Of a DNA stretch of 64,000 nt, positions 55,964 to 63,310 are shown in pieces. The stretch spans positions 5,108,001 to 5,172,000 of the forward strand of contig NZ_CP029193.1 of the NCBI RefSeq assembly GCF_008642355.1, written 5' to 3'. Origin of the DNA: Streptomyces venezuelae. GTDB taxonomy: Bacteria; Actinomycetota; Actinomycetes; Streptomycetales; Streptomycetaceae. The notes below the pieces were generated by a model that was given only the letters and a program-made list of their open reading frames with translations, made no database searches and was not told the origin of the DNA. Position 1 is the stretch's first letter, and each line of letters starts with the position of its first letter. The translations under genes were made by a program, and so were the position numbers.

Positions 55964-56139
55964 GTCCGCGAGCTTACGGGCGGGTATCGCGGGCCGCCTC
56001 GTGTTTTCGGACACAAGGGGTGTCCCCGGGGGCCCGGCGGAGCGTGTAGTTCCGCTCGACGGCGTCCTGTCAGCGGTCAGTTGTGTCCGTTTGTGGTCTT
56101 GTCCTCACGGCGTGGCGCCCCAACAATGCGCATGACAAC

Positions 56140-56156
56140 ACCGAAGGAACTTCGGT
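56140..56156. promoter_or_regulatory. 17-bp palindrome upstream of the first trypsin-like gene
   Basis: ACCGAAG-GAA-CTTCGGT, exact 7-bp arms, 27 nt before the ATG at 56184. Either an operator or a leader hairpin. Confidence 0.45.
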
Positions 56157-56183
56157 CACTTAGTCATCTGAGGGGACCCCCAC

Positions 56184-57035
56184 ATGAAGAAGCCTCTCGT
56201 CGGTGCGTGCTTCGCGGCTCTGCTCATCGGAGCGACCGCGGCGCCCGCGACTGCCGCCGGCGACGGAACGTCCGCGAAGCCCAGGGTCAAGGCCGTCACG
56301 CTCGCCGGAACGGTGGCGCTCAGCAACTGCTCCGGCTCCGTGGTCCGCGTACCGGATTCCAGGCCCACCGACCCGGCCCTCGTCCTGTCCAACGGACACT
56401 GCCTGGAGAGCGGCTTCCCCGCACCGGGCGAAGTCATCGTCAACAAGGCCTCGTCCCGCAGCTTCACACTGCTCAACAGCTCGGGCGGCCGCCTCGGGAC
56501 CATACGGGCCAGCAAGATCGCGTACGGCACGATGACCGACACGGACATGTCGCTCTATCAGACCACCAGCACCTACCGGGACATCGAGAGCCGTTACGGG
56601 ATCAAGGCGCTGGAGCTGAACGCGGCGCGGCCCGAGCAGGGCCGGAAGATCACCGTCGCCTCCGGGTACTGGAAGAAGCTGTACAAGTGCAGCGTCGACG
56701 GCTTCGCGTACCGTCTCAAGGAGGGGAACTGGACCTGGAAGGACTCGGTCCGCTACACCCCCGACTGCCAGACGATCGGCGGCACCTCGGGCTCCCCGGT
56801 GATCGACGACGAGACCGGCAAGGTCGTCGCCGTCAACAACACCGGCAACGAGAGCGGCGAGCGGTGCACGGACAACAACCCGTGCGAGGTCGACGAGAAC
56901 GGCAAGGTCACCGTGCGCGAAGGCATCAACTACGCGCAGCAGACCTACTGGATCGTGCCGTGCGTCGGCGCCGGCAACAAGATCGACCTGAACCGTGCGG
57001 GCTGCCAGCTGCCCAAGCCCTCGGCGCGGCGTTAG
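56184..57035 (+). CDS. Secreted trypsin-fold serine protease, paralog 1
   Basis: 283 residues, ATG 56184 after TGAGGGGAC. Signal peptide about 1-25 (ACFAALLIGATAAPATAA). Chymotrypsin-like fold: H72 in LSNGHCLE, D121 in MTDTDMSLYQ, S202 in IGGTSGSPV, so a complete triad. Cysteines (NCSG, GHC, YKC, PDCQ, RCTDNNPC, VPC, GCQ) could give several disulfides. The catalytic block is almost identical to the gene at 63311 (for example GTVALSNCSGSVVR and GYWKK), so the two arose by duplication. Ends at a perfect 17-bp hairpin. Substrate unknown. Confidence 0.93.
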   Translation: MKKPLVGACFAALLIGATAAPATAAGDGTSAKPRVKAVTLAGTVALSNCSGSVVRVPDSRPTDPALVLSNGHCLESGFPAPGEVIVNKASSRSFTLLNSSGGRLGTIRASKIAYGTMTDTDMSLYQTTSTYRDIESRYGIKALELNAARPEQGRKITVASGYWKKLYKCSVDGFAYRLKEGNWTWKDSVRYTPDCQTIGGTSGSPVIDDETGKVVAVNNTGNESGERCTDNNPCEVDENGKVTVREGINYAQQTYWIVPCVGAGNKIDLNRAGCQLPKPSARR

Positions 57036-57041
57036 TCACCG

Positions 57042-57093
57042 GTGCGGGTGCCGTCCGAAAGCCCCTGCCGGGGTTCTCGGACGGCACCCGCAC
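57042..57093 (+). terminator. Hairpin terminator
   Basis: Perfect 17-bp arms GTGCGGGTGCCGTCCGA (57042-57058) and complement (57077-57093), just after the protease stop; it may also serve the convergent DUF2267 gene. Confidence 0.8.
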
Positions 57094-57114
57094 GTCATGC
57101 CCTTCAGTGGCCCT

Positions 57115-57513
57115 TCAGGCCGCCCGCACCAGCTCCGCCCTGCCGAACAGCAGGGCGTAACCGGACGGCAGCAGGTCCAGCAGGCGGTCGACGAGCTCCT
57201 CGTCCACCGCCCGCGTCAGGGCCGTGAGGACGGAGCTGACGTCCCATCGGGCGGTGGCGGGAGTCGCGCCCGGCAGACACTTCGCCACGCTCTCCACGAA
57301 CTCCGCGGCCGTCAGCGGCCGGACGGCGGGGATGCGGTCCGCGACGATCCGCGCCGCCTCCGTCGGCAGCTGCCGTGCCAGCTCGACCCGTACGTCCCCG
57401 ACGACGTGGCCGCCGAGGGCGGACAGGACGGCGCGTGTCACGCGCTCCGCGTCCGCCGCACCGTCGTACTGGCCGGTCTCCCGCACCGTCTCGATGAGTT
57501 CGCTCCACCTCAT
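57115..57513 (-). CDS. DUF2267 protein
   Basis: 132 residues. Two copies of an all-helical motif: TGQYDGAADAERVTRAVLSALGGHV and VRVELARQLPTEAARIVADRIP, then FVESVAKCLPG, which is the DUF2267 pattern (small, soluble, often paired with heat-shock or stress proteins). Its neighbour upstream on the same strand is the Hsp20 gene, 31 bp away, so a small heat-shock operon (hsp20-DUF2267) is likely. Function unknown. Confidence 0.88.
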   Translation of the reverse strand: MRWSELIETVRETGQYDGAADAERVTRAVLSALGGHVVGDVRVELARQLPTEAARIVADRIPAVRPLTAAEFVESVAKCLPGATPATARWDVSSVLTALTRAVDEELVDRLLDLLPSGYALLFGRAELVRAA

Positions 57514-57544
57514 CGTGCCGTTCTCCTCCGTCTCGTCCGTCTCG

Positions 57545-57967
57545 TCAGCCGTCGATCTGCTTGCGGTCGTTTCCGCCGCTGATGTGGATCTTCCGGGGCT
57601 TGGCCCGCTCGGCCACCGGGATGCGCAGCGTCAGGACGCCGGCCTCGTACGAGGCGTCGATGCGCTCCGTGTCCAGGGTGTCGCCGAGGAAGAGCTGGCG
57701 CGAGTAGCTCCCGGTGGACCGCTCGGCCGCGATCATCTCCACACCCTCGGGGGCGGGGGAGCGGCGTTCGGCCCGCACGTTGAGCACGTGGCGCTCGACG
57801 TCGAGGTCGATCGACTCGGGGTCGACGCCCGGCAGGTCGAAGTGGACGACGAACTCGTCCCCCGAGCGGTAGGCGTCCATCGGCATTCCGGCCGGGCGGG
57901 AACTGCTGAAGACCTGCTGCGCGAGTCGGTCGAATTCGCGGAACGGGTCGGTACGCATGAGCATCAC
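57545..57967 (-). CDS. Small heat-shock protein, Hsp20/alpha-crystallin family
   Basis: 140 residues. ATP-independent holdase that keeps unfolding proteins soluble. Starts [19 protein letters not shown]; the alpha-crystallin domain (about 40-130) has [37 protein letters not shown] and [11 protein letters not shown] (the conserved G-V-L-x-L/I-x-I/V-P). GTG 57967 with GAGGAG upstream; ATG 57964 is equally possible. Upstream is AT-rich (TATATAAAAGACG on the minus strand). I see no HAIR or ROSE-type element with confidence. Related to Hsp18 of S. albus. Confidence 0.93.
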   Translation of the reverse strand: MMLMRTDPFREFDRLAQQVFSSSRPAGMPMDAYRSGDEFVVHFDLPGVDPESIDLDVERHVLNVRAERRSPAPEGVEMIAAERSTGSYSRQLFLGDTLDTERIDASYEAGVLTLRIPVAERAKPRKIHISGGNDRKQIDG

Positions 57968-58043
57968 GGGTCACTCCTCTCCTCAGATGTTGGGTGCGAT
58001 GCCCTACGTCTTTTATATAGCTCGGGGGGAGGAAAGTTGACAA

Positions 58044-58068
58044 GCCCCGGCTCACGTTGAGCCGGGGC
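58044..58068 (-). terminator. Hairpin terminator
   Basis: Perfect 11-bp arms GCCCCGGCTCA-CGT-TGAGCCGGGGC, 42 nt past the stop of the minus gene at 58111. Confidence 0.75.
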
Positions 58069-58110
58069 CTGTCGTTCCGGACCGCTGTCCGGGCGGGTAC
58101 GGGGTGAAGG

Positions 58111-58488
58111 TCAGGAGTCGGAGTAGCTGAGGTCGCCCACGGTCCAGGCGCTCACGTCCGCCAGGGCGATGCGGTACATCCCGCCCGTCTCCGGCAGGCC
58201 CAGGCTGCCCTGGAGGATCCGGGCCAGGTGGAAGTGGAGGTGCGTGGGCGGCTTGGATGCGACGGGCGGACCCGGATCCGCCTCGGGGGACACGAACGCG
58301 GCGGCGAAGGGGCCCAGCCGGTCGGAGTCCTTCAGGACTTCGGCGACGCGCCGCCGCCACAGGGCCTCGGGGGCCAGCCGCCCGGTGATGACGGCACCGC
58401 CGACGACCACGGTGAGGGACATCTGATTGCTGTGCTCGGACTCCACCAGGGCGGCGATGTCGACGAGCAGCTCGTCAGGGATCGACAT
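58111..58488 (-). CDS. Possible GvpU-like small protein
   Basis: 125 residues, ATG 58488. The N-terminus SIPDELLVDIAALVESEHSN and MSLTVVVGGAVITGRL (beta hairpin with G-G-x-x-I/V-x-G) resemble the GvpU gas-vesicle accessory family. It continues with LGPFAAAFVSPEAD and THLHFHLARILQG and ends YRIALADVSAWTVGDLSYS. No gas vesicle genes are nearby, so it is a stand-alone relative, possibly misnamed. Soluble, no signal. Divergent from the MerR gene. Family assignment is tentative. Confidence 0.6.
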   Translation of the reverse strand: MSIPDELLVDIAALVESEHSNQMSLTVVVGGAVITGRLAPEALWRRRVAEVLKDSDRLGPFAAAFVSPEADPGPPVASKPPTHLHFHLARILQGSLGLPETGGMYRIALADVSAWTVGDLSYSDS

Positions 58489-58625
58489 GACTGGTCAGCT
58501 TACCGAGGTGCGCGACCGCCCGGTCCCATACCTCCCCTGTCCGTCTGCGAAAAACTGTCACGGCTGCGTCAGGCATGCGCGGCTCCGTTGCTAGGGTGCC
58601 TGCCGTAGCCAAGGAAAAGGTGCAG

Positions 58626-58967
58626 ATGCCCCCGGAGACTCCCTCGCGCGACCAGGACCGGTTCGACGACGAAGACTTTCCCGCGTACACCATGGGCCGG
58701 GCCGCCGAGATGATCGGTGCCACGCCCGGCTTCCTCCGGGCGGTCGGCGAGGCCCGGTTGATCACGCCACTGCGGTCCGAGGGCGGCCACCGCCGCTACT
58801 CCCGCTATCAGCTGCGCGTCGCCGCGCGCGCCCGCGAGCTCGTCGACCAGGGCACACCGATCGAGGCGGCCTGCCGCATCGTCGTCCTGGAGGACCAGCT
58901 GGAGGACGCCCTGCGCATCAACGAAGAGCTGCGCAGCCGTCCCGCGGCCGGCACCGAATATCTGTGA
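58626..58967 (+). CDS. MerR-type HTH regulator
   Basis: 113 residues from ATG 58626 (GGAAAAGG upstream). Winged-helix MerR DNA-binding region: PAYTMGRAAEMIGATPGFLRAVGEARLITPLRSEGGHRRYSRYQL (about 22-66), with R-E-G-G/HRRYS typical. A short helical tail (REL ... VLEDQLEDALRINEELRSR) follows, with no metal- or ligand-binding domain; it is thus a small stand-alone MerR like BldC-type and cold-shock-linked regulators. It lies 268 bp before the cold-shock gene on the same strand. Confidence 0.88.
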   Translation: MPPETPSRDQDRFDDEDFPAYTMGRAAEMIGATPGFLRAVGEARLITPLRSEGGHRRYSRYQLRVAARARELVDQGTPIEAACRIVVLEDQLEDALRINEELRSRPAAGTEYL

Positions 58968-59102
58968 CGGCAAAAACAGAATTTCGCGTGGTGTGCCCTG
59001 AGGGTTAATCGGCCGACAGGCCCAACGATATGAAAACCCTGCACGTGTGGTCGTCGCGTGCTACTGTCGTTATCAGTTGCAGTTGTGGTTTCCAAAGACT
59101 CC

Positions 59103-59145
59103 AAGTGCTCCGTCGGCAATCCGCGCCGACAGGGCACTTTGTTTT
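59103..59145 (+). promoter_or_regulatory. Terminator-like hairpin in the cold-shock gene leader
   Basis: AAGTGCTCCGTCGG pairs with CCGACAGGGCACTT (two imperfections, one a G-U), followed by TTTGTTTTG. It stands 91 nt before the cold-shock ATG. It either ends the merR transcript or a short RNA, or acts as an attenuator controlling the cold-shock gene. Confidence 0.5.
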
Positions 59146-59235
59146 GCCGGTCATGTCCGGACAGGGTAATCATCGCGGCGACGTGGAGTCCGCACAGTGC
59201 GGACTTCCGGGCAATTGCCCCGAAGGAGATATGAC

Positions 59236-59439
59236 ATGGCTACTGGCACCGTGAAGTGGTTCAACTCGGAAAAGGGCTTCGGCTTCATCGAGCAGGAGGG
59301 TGGCGGCGCGGACGTCTTCGCCCACTACTCGAACATCGCCACCCAGGGCTTCCGTGAGCTGCAGGAGGGCCAGAAGGTGACCTTCGACGTCACGCAGGGC
59401 CAGAAGGGCCCGCAGGCCGAGAACATCGTTCCCGCCTGA
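59236..59439 (+). CDS. Cold-shock domain protein (CspA-type)
   Basis: 67-residue single-stranded nucleic-acid chaperone. [20 protein letters not shown] at the start includes RNP1 (K-G-F-G-F-I), and DVFAHYSNI is RNP2. It ends [13 protein letters not shown] 59236 with GAAGGAG in a favourable position. Upstream is a leader of up to 268 nt, long for a gene of this size, which is typical of cold-shock genes that use structured 5' UTRs. Ends at a perfect terminator, so transcribed separately from the helicase gene. Confidence 0.96.
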   Translation: MATGTVKWFNSEKGFGFIEQEGGGADVFAHYSNIATQGFRELQEGQKVTFDVTQGQKGPQAENIVPA

Positions 59440-59464
59440 CGCCTGACGCTGACGCGTATTTCGT

Positions 59465-59499
59465 AGCTGGGGCCCGCACCTTGGGTGCGGGCCCCAGCT
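59465..59499 (+). terminator. Hairpin terminator of the cold-shock gene
   Basis: Perfect 16-bp arms AGCTGGGGCCCGCACC-TTG-complement, followed by CGTTGTGTTTT. Confidence 0.85.
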
Positions 59500-59678
59500 C
59501 GTTGTGTTTTGCGGGGGCAGACCGGCCCTCGCCGCTCTTTCCCGGCCGTGACCGCGGTAAAACCCGGTGGCCGGAATTGTTTTTCATTTATCCGGCCGTT
59601 CCTGCGAATCTCGGCACCGAACTGTGCCCGGTGAGAATTCCTCGACACGCGCCGCATCGAGGAAGGTTCGAGGTCCAC

Positions 59679-61100
59679 ATGAACCGCTCAACTCGCACGA
59701 ACAGCCGATACGCCCAGGGATACAAGGGCTCCGGCGCCCGCACGCGCAGGACCGCCGCCCCCCAGGGAGAGTTCACGCTTCCGGCCACCCTCACCCCGGC
59801 CCTGCCGCCCGTCGAGGACTTCGCCGCGCTCGGCCTGCCGGACGGCCTGCTCACGACCCTCACGGCGCTCGGCGTCACCACGCCCTTCCCGATCCAGGCG
59901 GCCACGCTGCCGAACACCCTCGCGGGCCGGGACGTGCTCGGTCGCGGGCGCACCGGGTCCGGCAAGACGCTCGCCTTCGGCCTCGCGGCACTCGCCCGCA
60001 CGGCGGGGCAGCGCGCCGAGCCGCGCCGCCCCCTGGCCCTCATCCTCGTCCCCACGCGCGAGCTCGCCCAGCAGGTGACCGACGCCCTCACCCCGTACGC
60101 CAAATCGGTGCGGCTGCGCATGGCCACCGTCGTCGGCGGCATGTCCATCGGGCGGCAGGCGGGGGCGCTGCGCACCGGCGCCGAGGTCGTCGTCGCCACT
60201 CCGGGACGGCTCAAGGACCTCATCGAGCGGCGCGACTGCCGCCTGGACCAGGTCGCCGTCACCGTTCTCGACGAGGCCGACCAGATGACCGACATGGGCT
60301 TCCTGCCGCAGGTCACCGAGCTCCTCGACCAGGTGCGGCCCGACGGGCAGCGCATGCTGTTCTCCGCCACCCTGGACCGCAACGTCGACCTCCTGGTCCG
60401 CCGGTACCTCAACGACCCCGTCGTCCACTCCGTCGACCCGTCCGCGGGCGCGGTCACCACGATGGAACACCACGTGCTGCACGTGCACGGCGCCGACAAG
60501 ACCGCCGCGACGACGGAGATCGCCGCCCGCGACGGCCGGGTCATCCTGTTCCTCGACACCAAGCACGCGGTCGACCGGCTCACCACGCACCTGCTGAACA
60601 GCGGGGTACGGGCAGCGGCCCTGCACGGCGGCAAGTCCCAGCCCCAACGCACGCGCACCCTCGCCCAGTTCAAGTCCGGCCAGGTCACCGCGCTCGTCGC
60701 CACGAACGTCGCGGCGCGCGGCATCCACGTCGACGACCTCGACCTCGTCGTCAACGTCGACCCGCCCGCCGACCACAAGGACTACCTGCACCGGGGCGGC
60801 CGCACCGCACGCGCGGGCGGCTCCGGCAGCGTCGTCACCCTGGTCACCTCCGCACAGCGGCGCGGCATGACCCGGCTGATGGCCGCGGCGGGCATCCGTC
60901 CCCACACCGCCGCAGTCCGCTCGGGCGAGGCGGAGTTGGCGCGCATCACGGGCGCACAGGCCCCCTCCGGCACACCGGTGACCATCCCGGCCCCGTCGAA
61001 GGCGCCCTCCGACCGAGGCGGCCCCCGCGGCCGACGCCCCCGCGACGGCCGAGCCCGCCGCGCCTACGCGGCCCGCACCCGCACGGACGCGGCGGCCTGA
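59679..61100 (+). CDS. DEAD-box RNA helicase
   Basis: 473 residues from ATG 59679 (GAGG upstream). Motifs in order: Q-motif region FPIQAATLPN (about 70-79), I RTGSGKT (91-97), Ia PTRELAQQ, Ib TPGRL, II DEAD (D198-D201), III SAT, IV/V ALVATNVAARGIHV, VI HRGGRTARAG. All ATPase motifs are complete. The C-terminal ~70 residues are Arg/Gly/Pro-rich and probably bind RNA. A 179-nt leader with AT-rich DNA separates it from the cold-shock gene, a pairing seen with cold-induced helicases. RNA remodelling in the cold is the likely role. Confidence 0.94.
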   Translation: MNRSTRTNSRYAQGYKGSGARTRRTAAPQGEFTLPATLTPALPPVEDFAALGLPDGLLTTLTALGVTTPFPIQAATLPNTLAGRDVLGRGRTGSGKTLAFGLAALARTAGQRAEPRRPLALILVPTRELAQQVTDALTPYAKSVRLRMATVVGGMSIGRQAGALRTGAEVVVATPGRLKDLIERRDCRLDQVAVTVLDEADQMTDMGFLPQVTELLDQVRPDGQRMLFSATLDRNVDLLVRRYLNDPVVHSVDPSAGAVTTMEHHVLHVHGADKTAATTEIAARDGRVILFLDTKHAVDRLTTHLLNSGVRAAALHGGKSQPQRTRTLAQFKSGQVTALVATNVAARGIHVDDLDLVVNVDPPADHKDYLHRGGRTARAGGSGSVVTLVTSAQRRGMTRLMAAAGIRPHTAAVRSGEAELARITGAQAPSGTPVTIPAPSKAPSDRGGPRGRRPRDGRARRAYAARTRTDAAA

Positions 61101-61111
61101 ACCGCGCTTCC

Positions 61112-61651
61112 TCAGTGAGCGGCCCGGGGCGGGCCGGGCCTCGCGAGGGCCGCAACCCCGGGCAGCCAGCCAAGCACCAGACCCCACAGCGCCCCGAACA
61201 GGGCGCCGGCCAGGGGGAGCAGCAGCCAACCCCACAGGCCCGCCTCGACCATGCGGGCCGCGACCATGCCGCGCCAGGTGCCCGCCGCCGCCGTGCCCGC
61301 GATCAGCGCCGTCCAGCCCGCGAGCAGGCGGCGGACGCGGCGTGCGGCCGGGCGTACGCGCAGATGGCGGCGCATCCGGGCAGTGGCGGTCGCGACCAGG
61401 AGCAGCGCGGCGAAGTTCTCGCAGAGCTGCCAGGGCCAGTCCGTCGCGCCCAGCGGCGTCGCCCGCAGTCCCGGCAGCGCGAAGGGCACGCCGAGCGCGC
61501 TCGGCACGACCGACAGACCCGCCCGCGCCGTGAACGCGGTCAGCAGCGTCGCGCTGCCGTGCGCGAGGACGAGCAGCAGGCAGACGCTCGCCACCACGGC
61601 CGAGGCATCCATCCGGGCCCGCAACGCGCCGATCACCCTCGTCGTCCGCAT
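61112..61651 (-). CDS. Polytopic membrane protein
   Basis: 179 residues from ATG 61651. About four hydrophobic helices (roughly 17-41, 74-87, 112-126 and 139-165), with Arg clusters in the loops (RMRRHLRVRPAARRVRR). No catalytic motif. The 3' end lies 11 bp from the convergent helicase gene. No family recognised. Confidence 0.65.
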   Translation of the reverse strand: MRTTRVIGALRARMDASAVVASVCLLLVLAHGSATLLTAFTARAGLSVVPSALGVPFALPGLRATPLGATDWPWQLCENFAALLLVATATARMRRHLRVRPAARRVRRLLAGWTALIAGTAAAGTWRGMVAARMVEAGLWGWLLLPLAGALFGALWGLVLGWLPGVAALARPGPPRAAH

Positions 61652-61761
61652 GGCGCGCCACTGTAGGGCGCGAGAGGTGCCGGGGACAGGGGCCCGGCCG
61701 GAAAAAGTGAACAACGCTCAGGTCTGTTGCGGGGCGGGTGCCGCGATCTACCATCCCGGCC

Positions 61762-63213
61762 ATGAAGTCCCCTGCGGCGCGGCCCACTTGGGTGACCGGA
61801 GCGGTCGGCGCGGTCGTGCTGGCCGTCGCGGCGGCACTGCTGGTCGCCGTGGGCCCGCGAGGTGCCGGTGCCGCGCCCGCCGACACCGCAAGCGGCCACC
61901 GCTGGATCACGGACCGGCAGGGTCGCGCACTGGTCCTGCGCGGCCTGTCCACCGCGAGCAGCACCAAGGGCGCGCCCGACGGCATGCCGTGGATCGAGGA
62001 GAAGGACGTCGCGCGTGAACGCCGCGAGCTCGGCACGAATTTCGTCCGCTTCCTCCTCCAGTGGCGCAAGGTCGAGCCGTCGCCGGGAACGTACGACAGG
62101 ACGTATCTGCGGCAGGTCGCCGAGCGGGTGCGCTGGTACGGGAAGCGGGGCCACCACGTCCTGCTCGACATGCACCAGGACCTGTACGGGCCGCGCGTCG
62201 GCGGCAACGGCGCCCCCGCGTGGGCGACCGGGACCGACGGGCTGACCTCGGCCCCCACCGACCCCTGGGAACTCGGCTACGTCGAGCCGGGGACCGTCCG
62301 CGCCTTCGACCGTTTCTGGGGGACGGTCGAAGGCGACGGACGTGACCTGCGCAAGCACTACGTGGGTGCGCTGCGGGAGGTCGCCAGGCACTTCGCCGCC
62401 GACGACGCCGTCATCGGCTACGACCTGATGAACGAGCCCTGGGGCGGCAGCGTCCAGGGCCCCGCCTTCGAGTCAGGGCCGCTCGCCCGGCTCTACCAGG
62501 ACGCCATCGACGCCATCCGCACCGTCGACCGCGACCACTGGCTGTTCGTGGAGCCGTCCGCCATCGGCTCCAACTGGGGCTTCGCCACGGGCCTGCCCCG
62601 CCTGGACGACCCGCGCGGCGACGGCGACGCGGCACGCATCGCGTATGCGCCACATCTCTACCCCCTCCCCATGGACCTCGGCGGCGGCTACACCGGCAGC
62701 ACCAAGGCGCAGGTCGACAGATCGCTGCGGGCCTGGCGCGACCAGACCGAGAAGACCGCGCGACGCCTCGGCGCGCCCGTCGTCATCGGGGAGTTCGGCC
62801 TCGACGTGGGGCTGCCGGGCGCCATGGAGTACGTCGAGAAGGTGCAGCGCATGGCCGACGACATGGGGGCGGGCTTCGCGTACTGGTCCAACGACCCCGG
62901 CACATGGGCCCCGTGGGACGCGAAACTGCGTCCGACACGGCTGCTGCCCGTACTCGACCGCCCCGCCCCGCTGGCCGTCGCGGGGGATCCGGTCGCGTAC
63001 CGCTGGGACGCGAAACGGAAGGCGCTGACGGTGAGCTGGCGCGGAACGGAGGGCGTGCGGGGCGGCACGGAGGTCCGGCTGCCGGCCCGGCACTTCCCGA
63101 GGGGCGGTCGTGCGCAGGGCGGGGAGGCGGCCTCCTGGGACCCCAAGTCCCGCATCCTCACCCTCACTTCGGGCCCGGGGACGCACTCTGTCCGCATCAC
63201 GCCACATGCGTGA
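61762..63213 (+). CDS. Secreted endoglycoceramidase-like glycoside hydrolase (GH5)
   Basis: 483 residues from ATG 61762. Signal peptide about 1-39 (VGAVVLAVAAALLVAVG). Catalytic GH5 barrel: RGLSTASSTKG, FLLQWRKVEPSPGTYD, HVLLDMHQDLYG, acid/base E225 in DLMNEPWG, and nucleophile E344 in VIGEFGLD. A C-terminal beta-sandwich (about 400-483) completes the endoglycoceramidase/EGCase plan, as in Rhodococcus EGCases that release glycans from glycosphingolipids. Streptomyces do not make those lipids, so an environmental lipid or steryl/other glycoside is the probable substrate. Confidence 0.9.
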   Translation: MKSPAARPTWVTGAVGAVVLAVAAALLVAVGPRGAGAAPADTASGHRWITDRQGRALVLRGLSTASSTKGAPDGMPWIEEKDVARERRELGTNFVRFLLQWRKVEPSPGTYDRTYLRQVAERVRWYGKRGHHVLLDMHQDLYGPRVGGNGAPAWATGTDGLTSAPTDPWELGYVEPGTVRAFDRFWGTVEGDGRDLRKHYVGALREVARHFAADDAVIGYDLMNEPWGGSVQGPAFESGPLARLYQDAIDAIRTVDRDHWLFVEPSAIGSNWGFATGLPRLDDPRGDGDAARIAYAPHLYPLPMDLGGGYTGSTKAQVDRSLRAWRDQTEKTARRLGAPVVIGEFGLDVGLPGAMEYVEKVQRMADDMGAGFAYWSNDPGTWAPWDAKLRPTRLLPVLDRPAPLAVAGDPVAYRWDAKRKALTVSWRGTEGVRGGTEVRLPARHFPRGGRAQGGEAASWDPKSRILTLTSGPGTHSVRITPHA

Positions 63214-63310
63214 AAGGGAAGGGTTCCCACCCCTTGTACGCCCGCAACAGCGCCCCCAAGAATGCCCCTGACAATCGCACTTTTGGCGTACACGAGGGGG
63301 GCTCCACATC

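Noticed and set aside
58111..58488. Reading the GvpU-like gene as evidence of a gas vesicle cluster
   Set aside because: No GvpA, GvpF/L or other vesicle genes are in the window, and the similarity is weak.
60781..60820. Unusual motif VI (HRGGRTARAG) of the DEAD-box helicase
   Set aside because: It still fits H-R-x-G-R-x-x-R; not a defect.
63227..63297. TGTACGCC ... GGCGTACA inverted repeat before paralog 2
   Set aside because: Arms of 8 bp separated by more than 40 bp are expected by chance in a window of this size.
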